DNA of 64,000 nucleotides from Desulfobulbus oligotrophicus (GTDB lineage Bacteria; Desulfobacterota; Desulfobulbia; Desulfobulbales; Desulfobulbaceae), in assembly GCF_016446285.1 (NCBI RefSeq), contig NZ_CP054140.1:1965501-2029500 (forward strand), read 5' to 3'. The position numbers and the translations under genes are program-made. The notes under the pieces are model-generated. The model did not search any database. It saw nothing but the letters and a program-made list of their open reading frames with translations, and was not told the origin of the DNA. Shown here piece by piece: positions 16,175 to 26,731 of the stretch. Each line of letters begins with the position of its first letter. Position 1 is the first letter of the stretch.

Positions 16175-16705
16175 ATGCGAACAAAAAGAAATCAACGCGG
16201 CAGGAAGCGGTCATCCATCGCCCTCATCCCGGCCCTGCGGAGTATGCTGCTGCAGCACGTTCGCCGACGTCTGGTGATCTACCTGCCGGCGTGCATGCCC
16301 CTGCTGCTGGTTGTACTGACCCATATCGGTACACTGCTGACCCTTGTTCTGATTAAATCCGGTCTGCTGGCCCCGGGGCAGCTGTACAGGGCCATGATTA
16401 CCTGGGCGGTTTACGGACTGTTGCCGTTGCTTTTCTGTTCCTATGGTTGTTTTTTTGCCATAGCCCGACCGGTAGCCGGTCTGCTGGAACGAACATTCCC
16501 CGACCTGTCATCGTTTATTCTGACCCTTGCTACCGGAGCTCTGTACGGCGTTGGTATCAGCCTGGCGCTGATCATGCTGCTGGGAGCCGACACCATGTTG
16601 CGTGCCTGTCTCCTTGTAATTGTGGGACTGTTGACAGGTTTAGGTAACTGGGTGTTGTACTGTTCTCTGATCACGCCTTCTGTACAGGCGAGCTCTGATA
16701 CATAA
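16175..16705 (+). CDS. Hypothetical integral membrane protein
   Basis: A 176-residue protein with a very basic N-terminus (MRTKRNQRGRKR) and four or five hydrophobic spans (LPACMPLLLVVLTHIG, VYGLLPLLFCSYGCFF, LYGVGISLALIMLL, CLLVIVGLLTGLGNWVLYC). No family recognised. It sits between the small membrane protein and the acetyltransferase gene, with short gaps. Confidence 0.6.
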   Translation: MRTKRNQRGRKRSSIALIPALRSMLLQHVRRRLVIYLPACMPLLLVVLTHIGTLLTLVLIKSGLLAPGQLYRAMITWAVYGLLPLLFCSYGCFFAIARPVAGLLERTFPDLSSFILTLATGALYGVGISLALIMLLGADTMLRACLLVIVGLLTGLGNWVLYCSLITPSVQASSDT

Positions 16706-16754
16706 CCGCGATGTCCATGGAACCATCTTTTGCTGCTTTATCAACGGAGAAAGA

Positions 16755-17252
16755 ATGACTACATCTCAGATGTCCTCTGCAACCGGCCGGATCCGGCCCG
16801 CCCGTATGGGTGACGTGCGCGCTATCCATTCGCTGCTGACCACCTTTGCCGACAGGGGGCTCATGCTGCCGCGTTCGATCAGCTCTCTGTACGATCACCT
16901 GCGTGACTTTGTTGTGTATGAGGAGGAAAATGCTGTTTTCGGTATCTGTGCCCTCCATATCTGCTGGGATAATCTGGCCGAGATCCGTTCCCTGGCTGTA
17001 GCGGAAGAGCGACAAGGTTGCGGGATCGGCGCTTTACTGGTCGAATCCTGTCTGGATGAGGCCAGAAGCCTGGAAATCGATACGGTCTTTGTCCTGACAT
17101 ATCAGGCGGCATTTTTCCGAAAATTTGGTTTTAAAGACTGTGACAAACAGGATTTGCCGCATAAAATCTGGAGCGACTGTATCCACTGTCCTAAATTTCC
17201 AGACTGTGATGAGGATGCCCTGATACGAACCGGCCTGGGTATGGGATCGTAG
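16755..17252 (+). CDS. argA: GNAT acetyltransferase, short ArgA-type N-acetylglutamate synthase
   Basis: A 165-residue GNAT protein with the acetyl-CoA loop ERQGCGIGALLVESCLDEAR and the C-terminal signature FFRKFGFKDCDKQDLPHKIW followed by CIHCPKFPDCDE. That signature is shared by the short stand-alone N-acetylglutamate synthases of bacteria lacking full-length ArgA. It would make N-acetylglutamate, the first step of arginine synthesis. argJ lies about 5.6 kb downstream. The function is a family-level inference. Confidence 0.75.
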   Translation: MTTSQMSSATGRIRPARMGDVRAIHSLLTTFADRGLMLPRSISSLYDHLRDFVVYEEENAVFGICALHICWDNLAEIRSLAVAEERQGCGIGALLVESCLDEARSLEIDTVFVLTYQAAFFRKFGFKDCDKQDLPHKIWSDCIHCPKFPDCDEDALIRTGLGMGS

Positions 17253-17314
17253 GACGCTCACCTCAACGCAGACTACACTTTCATCACAAGACCCTCTGGT
17301 AGGGAGATATACGA

Positions 17315-19870
17315 ATGGTTGGACGGATTCTTGCCAAGATGTTTGGCAGTAAAAACGACAGGATGATCAAACAGTACCGTAGGATCGTCAAGACGATCAA
17401 TGAGCTTGAAGCAACGGTCGAGCCCCTTACAGACACTGAGCTGGCTGCAAAGACAACTGAGTTTAAAGAGCGCATCAGTCAGGGTGAAACCCTTGAGCAG
17501 TTGCTGCCCGAAGCGTTTGCCGTGGTGCGCGAGGCGGCAAAACGGGTACTTGGCGAACGACACTACGATGTGCAGCTGATCGGAGGTATTGTCCTGCATC
17601 AGGGAAAGATCGCAGAGATGAAAACCGGAGAAGGGAAGACATTGACCTCGACAGCACCGGTCTATCTTAATGCCCTTCTCGGCAAGGGTGTACACGTGGT
17701 AACGGTCAATGATTATCTGGCACGTCGTGATGTGCAGTGGATGGGAGAGGTCTATCGTTTTCTTGGTCTGACCACCGGATGTATCTTTCATGAAATGAAC
17801 GATGAGCAGCGTCGGGAGGCCTATGGAGCGGATATCACCTACGGCACCAACAATGAGTTTGGTTTTGACTACCTGCGCGATAACATGAAGTTCACCCTGC
17901 AGGATTACTGTCAGCGCGGGTTTGCCTATGCCATTGTCGACGAGGTCGACTCAATTCTCATCGACGAGGCCCGGACACCGCTGATCATCTCCGGCCCTGC
18001 TGATGCAACCACCGATCTGTACCTCAAGGTCGACCGGATCATGCGTCATTTTAAGGCCGAGGCACATTATACCAAGGAAGAAAAGTCCAAGCAGATCATG
18101 CTGACCGACGATGGTGTTGCCCTGGCTGAAGAGCTACTTGAGATCGATAACCTGTACGATCCCCGCAACATCAATCATCTGCATCATGTCAACCAGGCGC
18201 TGAAGGCACATTTTGCTTTTCAGCGTGACGTTGACTACATCATCAAGGACGGTTCCGTGGTGATTGTTGACGAGTTCACCGGTCGCACCATGGAGGGCAG
18301 GCGTTATTCAGACGGTCTGCACCAGGCTTTGGAGGCAAAGGAAGGAGTCAAGATTGAACGGGAAAATCAGACGCTTGCTTCAATCACCTTTCAAAACTAT
18401 TTCCGCATGTACAAAAAGCTGGCAGGTATGACCGGTACGGCCGACACCGAGGCGCCTGAGTTTAAAAAGATCTATAACCTCGATGTTGTGGTCATTCCCA
18501 CCCACCAGAAGATGATCCGTATCGATTACGCCGACGTCATCTACAAGAACCAGGCGGCCAAGTACCGCAATATTGTTAAAGAGATCAAAGAGGTTCATGC
18601 AGCCGGCCAGCCGATTCTGGTAGGTACCATCTCCATTGATGTCTCGGAAAAGATTTCAAAGATGCTGACCAAAGAGGGTATTCCCCATGATGTGCTGAAC
18701 GCCAAGCAGCATGAGCGGGAAGCGGAGATCATTGTCCAGGCAGGCCAAAAAGGCAGAGTGACCATTGCCACCAACATGGCGGGACGAGGCACGGACATCA
18801 AGTTGGGTGAAGGCGTACGTGAACTGGGCGGACTGCATATTCTGGGTACCAGTCGCCATGAAAGCCGTCGCATTGACAACCAGTTGCGCGGTCGCTCCGG
18901 CCGTCAGGGTGATCCCGGCACCTCACGGTTCTATCTGTCACTGGAAGATGATCTGCTGCGTATCTTCGGGTCTGATCGACTCCGTACCATCATGGATAAA
19001 CTGGGTATGGAGGATGACGAACCTATTGAACACTCCATGGTCTCCCGGGCCATTGAAAATGCTCAGCGTAAAGTTGAAGGCCATAACTTTGACATCCGTA
19101 AACATCTCTTAGAGTATGACGATGTCATGAATAAGCAGCGGGAGGTTATTTACAGTCAGCGTCTTGAGGTCCTCGAAGGTGAGGATGTGCAGCCGATTAT
19201 CAGTGATATGCTGGTCGACCTTGAGGAGCAGATCGTGACCGATTGCACCGCCGGCAAGACGTTGGCTGAAGAATGGGACTGGCCGGCCATTGAAGAGCGG
19301 GTTGGTCAGGTGTTCAACCTTCAGCTCGACTGGACACCTGAAGAGCGGGAGGCACTGGATCGCGACTCTTTTGCTGCAAAGCTGCACGAAATGGTCACCC
19401 AGGCTTATGCACATCAGGAGTCCCGCAACGGCACTGAACAGATGCGACAACTCGAACGCATGGTGCTCCTGCAGATGGTGGATACTCTGTGGAAAGAGCA
19501 TCTGCTGCACATGGATCATCTCAAAGAGGGGATCGGCTTGCGGGGGTATGGTCAGAAAAACCCGTTGAATGAGTACAAGCGGGAAAGCTATCAGCTGTTT
19601 CGTAACCTGATTGATGCCGTAAAGCTGCATACCATAGGGAACCTGATGCGTATTCAGCTGGTCCAGGATGACGAGCTGGCCCGTTTGGAGGAGGAACGGC
19701 GGCAGCAGCGCGAGCGTGAACTGGCTGAGGCCAAACGTTCCAGCGGCGAAGACGGGGTGGAGAAGGACCGGAAACCGATTCAACGGGCCGAGGAGAAGGT
19801 CGGCCGTAACGCTCCCTGCCCCTGCGGGTCCGGCAAAAAGTACAAGAGGTGCTGTGGTCAGAGCAGCTGA
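17315..19870 (+). CDS. secA: Preprotein translocase ATPase SecA
   Basis: Cytoplasmic motor that drives proteins through SecYEG, 851 residues. It has Walker A GEGKT near residue 107, the [19 protein letters not shown] stretch of the motor domain, [13 protein letters not shown] of the second motor domain, and the C-terminal zinc-binding tail [15 protein letters not shown] that contacts SecB. The ATG at 17315 follows GGTAGGGAG and starts the normal SecA N-terminus. Confidence 0.98.
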   Translation: MVGRILAKMFGSKNDRMIKQYRRIVKTINELEATVEPLTDTELAAKTTEFKERISQGETLEQLLPEAFAVVREAAKRVLGERHYDVQLIGGIVLHQGKIAEMKTGEGKTLTSTAPVYLNALLGKGVHVVTVNDYLARRDVQWMGEVYRFLGLTTGCIFHEMNDEQRREAYGADITYGTNNEFGFDYLRDNMKFTLQDYCQRGFAYAIVDEVDSILIDEARTPLIISGPADATTDLYLKVDRIMRHFKAEAHYTKEEKSKQIMLTDDGVALAEELLEIDNLYDPRNINHLHHVNQALKAHFAFQRDVDYIIKDGSVVIVDEFTGRTMEGRRYSDGLHQALEAKEGVKIERENQTLASITFQNYFRMYKKLAGMTGTADTEAPEFKKIYNLDVVVIPTHQKMIRIDYADVIYKNQAAKYRNIVKEIKEVHAAGQPILVGTISIDVSEKISKMLTKEGIPHDVLNAKQHEREAEIIVQAGQKGRVTIATNMAGRGTDIKLGEGVRELGGLHILGTSRHESRRIDNQLRGRSGRQGDPGTSRFYLSLEDDLLRIFGSDRLRTIMDKLGMEDDEPIEHSMVSRAIENAQRKVEGHNFDIRKHLLEYDDVMNKQREVIYSQRLEVLEGEDVQPIISDMLVDLEEQIVTDCTAGKTLAEEWDWPAIEERVGQVFNLQLDWTPEEREALDRDSFAAKLHEMVTQAYAHQESRNGTEQMRQLERMVLLQMVDTLWKEHLLHMDHLKEGIGLRGYGQKNPLNEYKRESYQLFRNLIDAVKLHTIGNLMRIQLVQDDELARLEEERRQQRERELAEAKRSSGEDGVEKDRKPIQRAEEKVGRNAPCPCGSGKKYKRCCGQSS

Positions 19871-19929
19871 TGATAGTCATCGGCCCTTATGCTCTGTTAC
19901 AGGCTGTAAAATGACGGGAGGGGAAGGCA

Positions 19930-20328
19930 ATGGATGCAGTACAGGCGTTTGTTGAACAGTGGGCCGAGAGTCCGGACGGGAACAGACAGGGCTTTATCCG
20001 TTTGCAGGAGCTGCTCACCAATCTTGAAGGGGTCGAGGTCTCTTTTCACCCCCGACCCGGTGTGACCTATTCGTTACGGGGGGCTGTTTCCGGAACCAAC
20101 CGGCCGCTGTTTGTGATGATCGATGTGATTGAGGATGAACCGCGCTGGCTCTCCGTCTGTTTTTTTGGTGATATGATTCAGGACCCCGACCAGCTGGGTG
20201 CAGAGGTTCCCGGTGGTTTGCTCGGCGAGGATGCCCTGTGTTTTGATCTAGACACCTGCACAGAGGCGTCTGTCGCCTATGTGGCTGAACGGATAAAAGA
20301 GGCGCACCGGTCCGCTCTCAGCGGATGA
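19930..20328 (+). CDS. Conserved-looking hypothetical protein downstream of secA
   Basis: A 132-residue acidic soluble protein; family not recognised. It has a compact alpha/beta pattern with PGVTYSLRGAV, RPLFVMIDVIEDEPRWLSVC and a C-terminal helix. GGGAGGGGAAGG precedes the ATG, a strong binding site. It ends 8 bases before the convergent phosphoesterase stop and is probably co-transcribed with secA. Confidence 0.65.
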   Translation: MDAVQAFVEQWAESPDGNRQGFIRLQELLTNLEGVEVSFHPRPGVTYSLRGAVSGTNRPLFVMIDVIEDEPRWLSVCFFGDMIQDPDQLGAEVPGGLLGEDALCFDLDTCTEASVAYVAERIKEAHRSALSG

Positions 20329-20336
20329 TCCGGTAT

Positions 20337-21053
20337 TTAATTCTGTTTTGTGCCGGTGCGGAACATCTCAGCATAGACAGCCGGTAACCGGTGTCTTTGC
20401 AGGGCGGTGACCACGGCTTCAACAGCATAGGCTGCACGGTGATGCTGGACATCAATGCGGTTTTTGGAGATGCTCAGCAGAGCAAACGATGCATCAGGGC
20501 AGCCGTCAAACATCCGGCCGACTGAACCGGGATTGATAAAATGAACCCCTCCCGCGATCCGGTGAAAAGGGGTATGGGAGTGGCCGATGACCACGATCTT
20601 GCAGGCTGTTTCCCCTGCCAGCTGTTCAAAACGTTCATCAGGTGTTGCTGCTGTCAGAAACTCTTCATGATCTGCCGGGCTTCCGTGAAAAAGGCCCAGT
20701 AAGGTGTCCCCGAGTCGTACGATCCTCTGTTTTTTCAGGCTGAGCAGGTCGGCGGCGTTTTCAGGGGTGAGTGCAGCAGCGCTGCTCGTGTACATGATGC
20801 GCTTCTCAGGCTTTGCCGGTTTTTTGAATGTCCTGCCCTGCAGCAGTCTGATCACCCGGTCATCAGTGTTGCCTCTGATACTCAGGACTTGATGTGTACG
20901 TAACCAACCCATGGTTTCATTGGGAAAAGGGGCGTAAACCAGCGAGTCGCCGCAGTTGAGGATATGGGTACAGTCTATCCCGGCAACCGCACGGGCCACA
21001 GCTTCAAGGGCCGGAAAGTTGCCGTGGATATCACTGATCAGCAGGATGTTCAT
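20337..21053 (-). CDS. YfcE-type calcineurin-like metallophosphoesterase
   Basis: A 238-residue metallophosphoesterase. The metal ligands are visible in order: DIHGN near residue 8, NCGDSLVYAP, RGNTDD, HGS, and GHSHTPF followed by NPGSVG. This is the YfcE/MJ0936 arrangement, a phosphodiesterase of uncertain natural substrate. I used the ATG at 21053 (MNILLISDIHG); five extra residues upstream are unlikely. Confidence 0.85.
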   Translation of the reverse strand: MNILLISDIHGNFPALEAVARAVAGIDCTHILNCGDSLVYAPFPNETMGWLRTHQVLSIRGNTDDRVIRLLQGRTFKKPAKPEKRIMYTSSAAALTPENAADLLSLKKQRIVRLGDTLLGLFHGSPADHEEFLTAATPDERFEQLAGETACKIVVIGHSHTPFHRIAGGVHFINPGSVGRMFDGCPDASFALLSISKNRIDVQHHRAAYAVEAVVTALQRHRLPAVYAEMFRTGTKQN

Positions 21054-21128
21054 TGCGATGAGATGCAAGCCTCCATCCCCCGATGGGGACGATGGGGGTG
21101 TTGATTATCTTTATTCACGGACGGCTTC

Positions 21129-22592
21129 TCAGAGCAGGGGACCGATGAGCAGGGCGATATTTTCAAGCAGCTGCTGGCGGTAGGGACGGTTGTTGAAAAC
21201 GGCAAGATCAAGTTGGTGCGACCTGTGCAGGTACGCCTGCTGCAGTGATCTGAGTGTGTTTGTGAACACCTGGTCGTAGATCACCAGGGTCATCTCAAAA
21301 TTTAACCAAAAGCTTCGCATATCGAGATTGACTGAACCAAAGAGACAGAAATCATTGTCCACGGTGATGGTTTTGGTGTGCAGCAGGCCGCCGGAAAAGA
21401 ACATGATGCGGATACCGGCCTGGCTGAGCGTGGTAAAGTTCGCCCGGCTGGCATAATGAACCAGGCGTGAATCATTGGTTTCAGGAACAATAATCGTCAC
21501 CTCAACGCCCCGTTGCGCTGCCGAGCGCAGAGCCGCAAGTATGGCGTTGTCCGGAACAAAGTAAGGCGTGGTCAGAACCAGTTCATGTCGGGCGGCGTAT
21601 ATAGCGGTCAACAGAAAATCATGAATACTGCTTTCACCGTACCCCGGTCCTGACGGAACTAACTGGACCAAAGCGTCCCCGGCTGCGGAGACGGGCTGGA
21701 TGCCGATCATCTTTTTTAATCTGGTGGGCCATTGCCGGCGTTCCAGTAACCAGTCAAAAAGAAATCCGGCTGCCAGTAACTCCACCACCGGTCCGGTAAG
21801 CCGAACCATGGCATCCACCCACTCCCCTACCTGCTCATCCTGCCTGAAGAACTTGGGATCAACCAGGTTCTGGCTTCCTGTATAGGCGATTTCGTTATCA
21901 ATGACGACGATCTTACGATGATTGCGCAGGTCGATACGGATAAACAACGCCCGGATAAGACCGGCCGGCAGGGCTTCTCGTATTTCAACACCGGCTTTGC
22001 GGAGCCTGTTTGCACTCTGGCTGCGGAGAAACGGTTTGGAACCAATACTGTCCAGCAGGAGACGACAGGTCACGCCTCGCTCCTGAGCACGAATCAGCGC
22101 TTCGATCACGGCATCGACCCCTCCCCCCTCGTTGAAGATATAAAATTCCAGGGAACAGTTAAAGTGGGCACGGTCTATGTCGGTGATGAGTCTTGAGAAA
22201 AAAAGTTCGGCAGTGTCGATCAGTTCAAGTTGGTTACCGGGCATGGTCGGCATCCCGGTGGTTGTAAAAATCTGCTGATTGAGCGGCCGGCACTCCGGAT
22301 TGACAGCCTGCCAGTCAACAGCAGGTATCTCTCGCAAAGAGGTGGCCCATTGTTTGAGTATGGGGCGACCTTTGAGCAGTCGGCTGGCCCGGCGTTCACC
22401 GAGTCTGTTTTCGCCAAAGAGCAGGTAGGTGACCGCACCGACAAAGGGGAGCAGGAGGATGATCGTCAGCCAGGCAAAAGAGATGCTGGCAGCGCGTTTA
22501 CGCATGATGATCCGCAGTGAAAAGCTAAAGCGGATGACCAGGTCGGTCAGCAGAATCCAGGAGGTCAGGTCAAGGGAGAGTGTACCGATCAT
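21129..22592 (-). CDS. cls: Cardiolipin synthase (phospholipase D family)
   Basis: Membrane enzyme condensing phosphatidylglycerol to cardiolipin, about 487 residues. It has two N-terminal transmembrane spans followed by two HKD motifs: HRKIVVIDNEIAYTGSQN and HTKTITVDNDFCLFGSVN. The ATG at 22592 (MIGTLSLDL) is preferred; a GTG at 22676 would add 28 residues without membrane character. It is divergent from argJ. Confidence 0.92.
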   Translation of the reverse strand: MIGTLSLDLTSWILLTDLVIRFSFSLRIIMRKRAASISFAWLTIILLLPFVGAVTYLLFGENRLGERRASRLLKGRPILKQWATSLREIPAVDWQAVNPECRPLNQQIFTTTGMPTMPGNQLELIDTAELFFSRLITDIDRAHFNCSLEFYIFNEGGGVDAVIEALIRAQERGVTCRLLLDSIGSKPFLRSQSANRLRKAGVEIREALPAGLIRALFIRIDLRNHRKIVVIDNEIAYTGSQNLVDPKFFRQDEQVGEWVDAMVRLTGPVVELLAAGFLFDWLLERRQWPTRLKKMIGIQPVSAAGDALVQLVPSGPGYGESSIHDFLLTAIYAARHELVLTTPYFVPDNAILAALRSAAQRGVEVTIIVPETNDSRLVHYASRANFTTLSQAGIRIMFFSGGLLHTKTITVDNDFCLFGSVNLDMRSFWLNFEMTLVIYDQVFTNTLRSLQQAYLHRSHQLDLAVFNNRPYRQQLLENIALLIGPLL

Positions 22593-22864
22593 GTTGATTT
22601 GTTTTTGGGAGCCGGCAACAGCAAGCAGAAGGCGCTGGTCGGAACACCCTGCAGGTAAATGGTAGCGTGTGTGCACAGAAGACGGTTGTTTGTACTGCTC
22701 GCAGTCACAGTAGCCTTACCGCATACATTCCGCACACTTTTTTTGTGACCGCTTAAGGGAAATTACCTGTCCAGATCGGCTTCACGCTTTCTTTTTATGA
22801 AGTATCTAAGTAAATTACACAGACTGTTTATCCGATAACTTCCAACAAAAGGCAGGGCTAGTCC

Positions 22865-24049
22865 ATGCAAGTGAAAGGTTTTTCCGCTGCAGCGGTTCAG
22901 GCCGGTATCCGATATGCCGGGCGATATGATCTGGGACTTATTTTTTCACAGACTCCAGCGGTGACAGCCGGTATGTTCACCACCAACAAGGTGAAGGCGG
23001 CACCGATAGTTCTTGCCATGGAACGCCTTGGCTCCGGGCTGTGCCAGGCGGTTCTTGTCAACAGCGGCAACGCCAATGCCTGTACCGGGCAGGCGGGTAT
23101 GGACGCGGCTGTGGCAACCGCCGGTTCAGCGGCTCAGGAGCTGGGCATTGATCCGCATCTTGTACAGGTGGCCTCCACCGGCGTCATCGGCCAGCAGCTG
23201 CCGGTGGAACCCTTTACCAGGGCCATGCCGCAGCTGGTTGCCGGTCTTTCCCCCGATGGCTTTGACCAGCTGGCACAGGCTATTATGACCACAGACCTGG
23301 TTCCTAAAGTTGCCACGGCAACCGTGTTGATAGGTGAGGCTGAGGTGAGGCTGCTTGGTGTTGCCAAGGGGTCGGGCATGATCATGCCCGATATGGCGAC
23401 CATGCTCTGTTTTGTCGTGTCTGATGCCCGCATTGATCACCCCACATTAGATCAGGCGGTGAAGGTGGGAGTAGAGCAGAGTTTCAACCGCATCACAGTG
23501 GACGGCGACACGTCGACGAATGATATGGTGCTGGTCATGGCCAACGGTGAAGCCGGTAACACCCTGATCGATGCCGATCATCCAGAGGCTGCTGCATTGT
23601 TCAATGCTGCGCTGTATGACATATTCAAAGAGTTGGCCCTGAAAATCGTGGCAGACGGTGAGGGGGCCACCAAGATGGTCACCATCAGAGTCACCGGCGC
23701 CCGTACTGAGCAGGAGGCCCTGCATGCCGCCCGGACCATTGCCAACTCAGCACTCGTTAAAACGGCATTTTTTGGTGAAGATGCCAACTGGGGAAGAATT
23801 ATCGCCGCCCTTGGCCGATCTGATTGCCTCTTTGATCCAGACAGGGTTGCCATACGATTTGATGACGTCATGCTGGTCAACAGGGGAATTTTTCTGGGGT
23901 CTGAACAGGAGGAAGCGGCCACGAACGTGCTGAAACAGCGTGCCTTTACCGTCACCATTGATCTTGGTGAGGGAGATGCTGCTGCTGAGATGTATACCTG
24001 TGATTTTTCTTTCGACTACGTTAAAATCAACGCTGATTATCGGAGTTGA
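22865..24049 (+). CDS. argJ: Glutamate N-acetyltransferase / amino-acid acetyltransferase ArgJ
   Basis: Moves the acetyl group from N-acetylornithine to glutamate in arginine synthesis, 394 residues. ArgJ cleaves itself at the Thr of the ATML motif, visible here in GSGMIMPDMATMLCF; NSGNANACTG and FGEDANWGRI are other family landmarks. Whether it is also acetyl-CoA dependent cannot be told, but an ArgA-like gene nearby suggests ornithine recycling. The 272-base gap before it shares a promoter region with divergent cls; I see no clear motif there. Confidence 0.95.
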   Translation: MQVKGFSAAAVQAGIRYAGRYDLGLIFSQTPAVTAGMFTTNKVKAAPIVLAMERLGSGLCQAVLVNSGNANACTGQAGMDAAVATAGSAAQELGIDPHLVQVASTGVIGQQLPVEPFTRAMPQLVAGLSPDGFDQLAQAIMTTDLVPKVATATVLIGEAEVRLLGVAKGSGMIMPDMATMLCFVVSDARIDHPTLDQAVKVGVEQSFNRITVDGDTSTNDMVLVMANGEAGNTLIDADHPEAAALFNAALYDIFKELALKIVADGEGATKMVTIRVTGARTEQEALHAARTIANSALVKTAFFGEDANWGRIIAALGRSDCLFDPDRVAIRFDDVMLVNRGIFLGSEQEEAATNVLKQRAFTVTIDLGEGDAAAEMYTCDFSFDYVKINADYRS

Positions 24050-24060
24050 GCAAGGGGACA

Positions 24061-25647
24061 ATGCCGCAGCACCGGACAGACAGCTGGCAGATACCTGATG
24101 GTTTTTTGCTCGAAACGCTTCTTGGTGCACTGAGTGAGGCATTTACCTGTGAGTGTGCCCCTGTTCAGACCGCGACTGTTGTCTATGCCGATTCCTTTGA
24201 TTGGCGATTGTACCGGCGCGGATATCTGTTGCACTGTCAAGATCGTTGCTGGACGTTACATTGCCGTGATACCGGGGAGAAAACGCTTGAGCAGGACGGT
24301 CCGATACTGCAGGAGAACTGCTTTGCCCGTGATTTTCCCTCCGGCCGGTTGCAGGAGGTGCTGGAATCTGTGCTGGGTTGCCGCTGTCTTTTCCCCCTGA
24401 CATCCGTGTCTGTGGAAAAACGTACGGTCTGTCTGCACACTCAGGGAGAAACACCCGTTGCCAGGCTTGTCTTGGAAACACAGCAACCCGTCGGTGGTCC
24501 GAAGTATCAGCTGATTCGACTACTTGATGTGTGCGGAGATTCAGCGGCGGCTCTTGTCCGCCATGGACTGACAGCTGCAGGTGTTCACAGACAAGTCTCA
24601 CCACATATCGGATTTATAGAGGGCTGTCGGCTGAATGGCCGGCAACCGCTGGACTACAGCTCGAAATTTGTCCTTGCACTGGAGGGCCACAGTACGGCCC
24701 GTGGGGCAATGACCCGTATTTATTTGAAACTGCTGGAGAGTATAGAGCGTAACCTCCCCGGTGTGCTTGCTGACTGGGATAGAGAGTTCCTGCACGACAT
24801 GCGGGTGGCTATCCGTCGTACCCGATCCGGCCTGAGTTTGGTGAAAAAGGTGCTGCCTGATGAGGTGACAAAACGATTCCGTATGATTTTCCGCTCTCTT
24901 GGTAGCATCACCGGGCCTGTTCGGGATCTTGATGTCTACTTGCAGCGTCAAAATGCCTATGTGCAGCGACTGGCGCCGGCACTGCAACCTGGATTGCTCC
25001 TGTTTTTTGCAGACCTTGCAGACAGACGGCGGGCTGAACATGCAGAGATGGTGAAGAGACTGGGGGCGGCATCAACCCGAAACCAGCTGGACGCATGGCG
25101 GCATACTCTGCAGAGCAGCGCTGCGCAGCCGCCTGCACCTTCAGCTGATCGGCCTGCTGTTGAAGAAGCGGGGCGAATCATCTGCAGACATTTTAAACGA
25201 GTCGTGCGAGATGGTCGTTTTTTGCATGCAGAAACACCCGATGCCGCAGTCCATCGATTGCGTATTCAGGCCAAGAAACTCCGCTATGCCATCGAATTTT
25301 TCCACAGCCTGTACCCGCAGCAGGATATAGAGTTTCTGTTGCGTCATTTAAAGAGGTTGCAGGATGTACTTGGAGATTTTAATGATCTGGCCGTGCAGCA
25401 GAAAATGCTTCGTGATACCCGGGAACGGTTGCCGGTTGCAGGTCAGAGGCACCTTGAACAGGCTGTGGCACTCGATGCACTGATACAGAGTCTGAGGGAA
25501 GAACAACAGAAACTGCGCAGTCATTTTGTTGCAGCGTTTGCCCGGTTTGACGACAGTGCTGTTGCTGAGGTTTTTGCAGCGCTTTTTCAGGAAAACAGAA
25601 GCATGCCTGAGTACAGTCGCAGTGGCCCGGAAGAAGGAATATGCTGA
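24061..25647 (+). CDS. CYTH-like and CHAD domain protein
   Basis: A 528-residue protein. The first roughly 200 residues resemble a CYTH/triphosphate-tunnel fold (paired strands such as VVYADSFDWRLYRRGYLLHC and VSVEKRTVCLH). From about 215 to the end is a CHAD helical domain, with HDMRVAIRRTRSGL, GPVRDLDVYL, VHRLRIQAKKLRYAIEFF and LQDVLGDFNDLAV. CHAD domains bind polyphosphate. AAGGGGA precedes the ATG at 24061; a TTG overlapping the argJ stop is the alternative. It is followed by a SixA-like phosphatase, a common pairing. Confidence 0.85.
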   Translation: MPQHRTDSWQIPDGFLLETLLGALSEAFTCECAPVQTATVVYADSFDWRLYRRGYLLHCQDRCWTLHCRDTGEKTLEQDGPILQENCFARDFPSGRLQEVLESVLGCRCLFPLTSVSVEKRTVCLHTQGETPVARLVLETQQPVGGPKYQLIRLLDVCGDSAAALVRHGLTAAGVHRQVSPHIGFIEGCRLNGRQPLDYSSKFVLALEGHSTARGAMTRIYLKLLESIERNLPGVLADWDREFLHDMRVAIRRTRSGLSLVKKVLPDEVTKRFRMIFRSLGSITGPVRDLDVYLQRQNAYVQRLAPALQPGLLLFFADLADRRRAEHAEMVKRLGAASTRNQLDAWRHTLQSSAAQPPAPSADRPAVEEAGRIICRHFKRVVRDGRFLHAETPDAAVHRLRIQAKKLRYAIEFFHSLYPQQDIEFLLRHLKRLQDVLGDFNDLAVQQKMLRDTRERLPVAGQRHLEQAVALDALIQSLREEQQKLRSHFVAAFARFDDSAVAEVFAALFQENRSMPEYSRSGPEEGIC

Positions 25648-25761
25648 GGTGTTGCCCTGTTCTGTCTTTCCTGTTTTGCGGCATTTTAAGATAGAGTGGC
25701 CAAACCGGTTGTCAGGGTGGTGCATGATCAGCGGCAGCAGTAACCTGTGTGAGTCTGTGAC

Positions 25762-26295
25762 ATGAAAATGAACGATATCTTCAGATCTGAGGAATGGAGG
25801 CTGCTCCTTATCTGCAGGCACGCTCAGTCAAGCTGGGATGATGCTGCGGTGCGTGATTTTGACCGGCCTTTAAATAGAAGAGGCGAGCGAGATGCGCCGG
25901 AGATGGGGCGTCGTCTGCTGCAGCACGGTGTACAGCTCGACCTGATCATAACCAGTCCGGCAAAACGCGCGTTGCAAACAGCCCGTTACTATGCCGATCA
26001 ATTGGCCTACCCACTGGACAGGCTGCAGGCTGAACCTCTGGTGTATCTGGCATCTGTACACCAGTTGATCGGGCTGTTGGAGACTGTCGACCCCAAGGTG
26101 CGGACCCTCTTGGCAGTCGGTCACAACCCTGCAATCACGAACCTGGCCAACATGCTCGGCGGGTTGCATATTGACAGTATTCCAACAGGCGGTATTGTTG
26201 CCCTGGCCTTTCATCAGCCCTCCTGGCAGGGACTTGCACCGGATACCGGTCAGCTGGTCTTTGTTGATTATCCCAAAAGACCGGATATTGCCTGA
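25762..26295 (+). CDS. sixA: SixA-like histidine phosphatase
   Basis: A 177-residue histidine-phosphatase-superfamily protein. The phosphohistidine motif is CRHAQSSW (RHA, as in SixA) and the C-terminal catalytic His is in AVGHNPAITNLANML. SixA proteins dephosphorylate phosphohistidine, for example on HPt domains or the nitrogen PTS. The substrate is not deducible here. It follows the CHAD gene by 114 bases. Confidence 0.82.
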   Translation: MKMNDIFRSEEWRLLLICRHAQSSWDDAAVRDFDRPLNRRGERDAPEMGRRLLQHGVQLDLIITSPAKRALQTARYYADQLAYPLDRLQAEPLVYLASVHQLIGLLETVDPKVRTLLAVGHNPAITNLANMLGGLHIDSIPTGGIVALAFHQPSWQGLAPDTGQLVFVDYPKRPDIA

Positions 26296-26731
26296 AGGGT
26301 GTGGAGACGCGTCAAAATGTCGGCAGTTTGAGTCAACACTGTGAAGAGACAGACCGCTCCGGACTGTGTTCGGTGTAAACATTTTTTTATCACGTACGAG
26401 CAGCAGCACCCCAGAGGGTGCCGCGCCTATGGTTTTAAAAGCCGGGATCTGCCTTCCCGGGTTGTACTGCTGTCTTCCGGAACACCGTGTCAATTTTTTG
26501 TCCAACGATAACTGCTCACGGCACCACAGAGAAGAGGTCTGTTCTTCAGTGCCGGTGGTGATACGGTAGCCGGCATGCTTATGATGGTTCTGAAACCCGA
26601 TAGCCGGTGGATTTCTCCACAAAATTTGGTAAAATTTCGTTTTTCCCTGCTCTGCTGCATATTCAGCAGACCGCTTATTGAGTTGCAGAACGTGTTGTCC
26701 TTTTAAAAAGAAAATACCATGGAGATGTACA
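26296..26731 (+). other. 436-base gap with two hairpins before avtA
   Basis: No convincing gene. Two perfect 6-bp hairpins stand out: GCACCC/GGGTGC at 26406-26421 with loop CAGA, and CCGGGA/TCCCGG at 26442-26460. The stretch 26610-26640 is AT-rich. It could be a structured leader or end-of-transcript of sixA; no known riboswitch was recognised. Confidence 0.4.
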
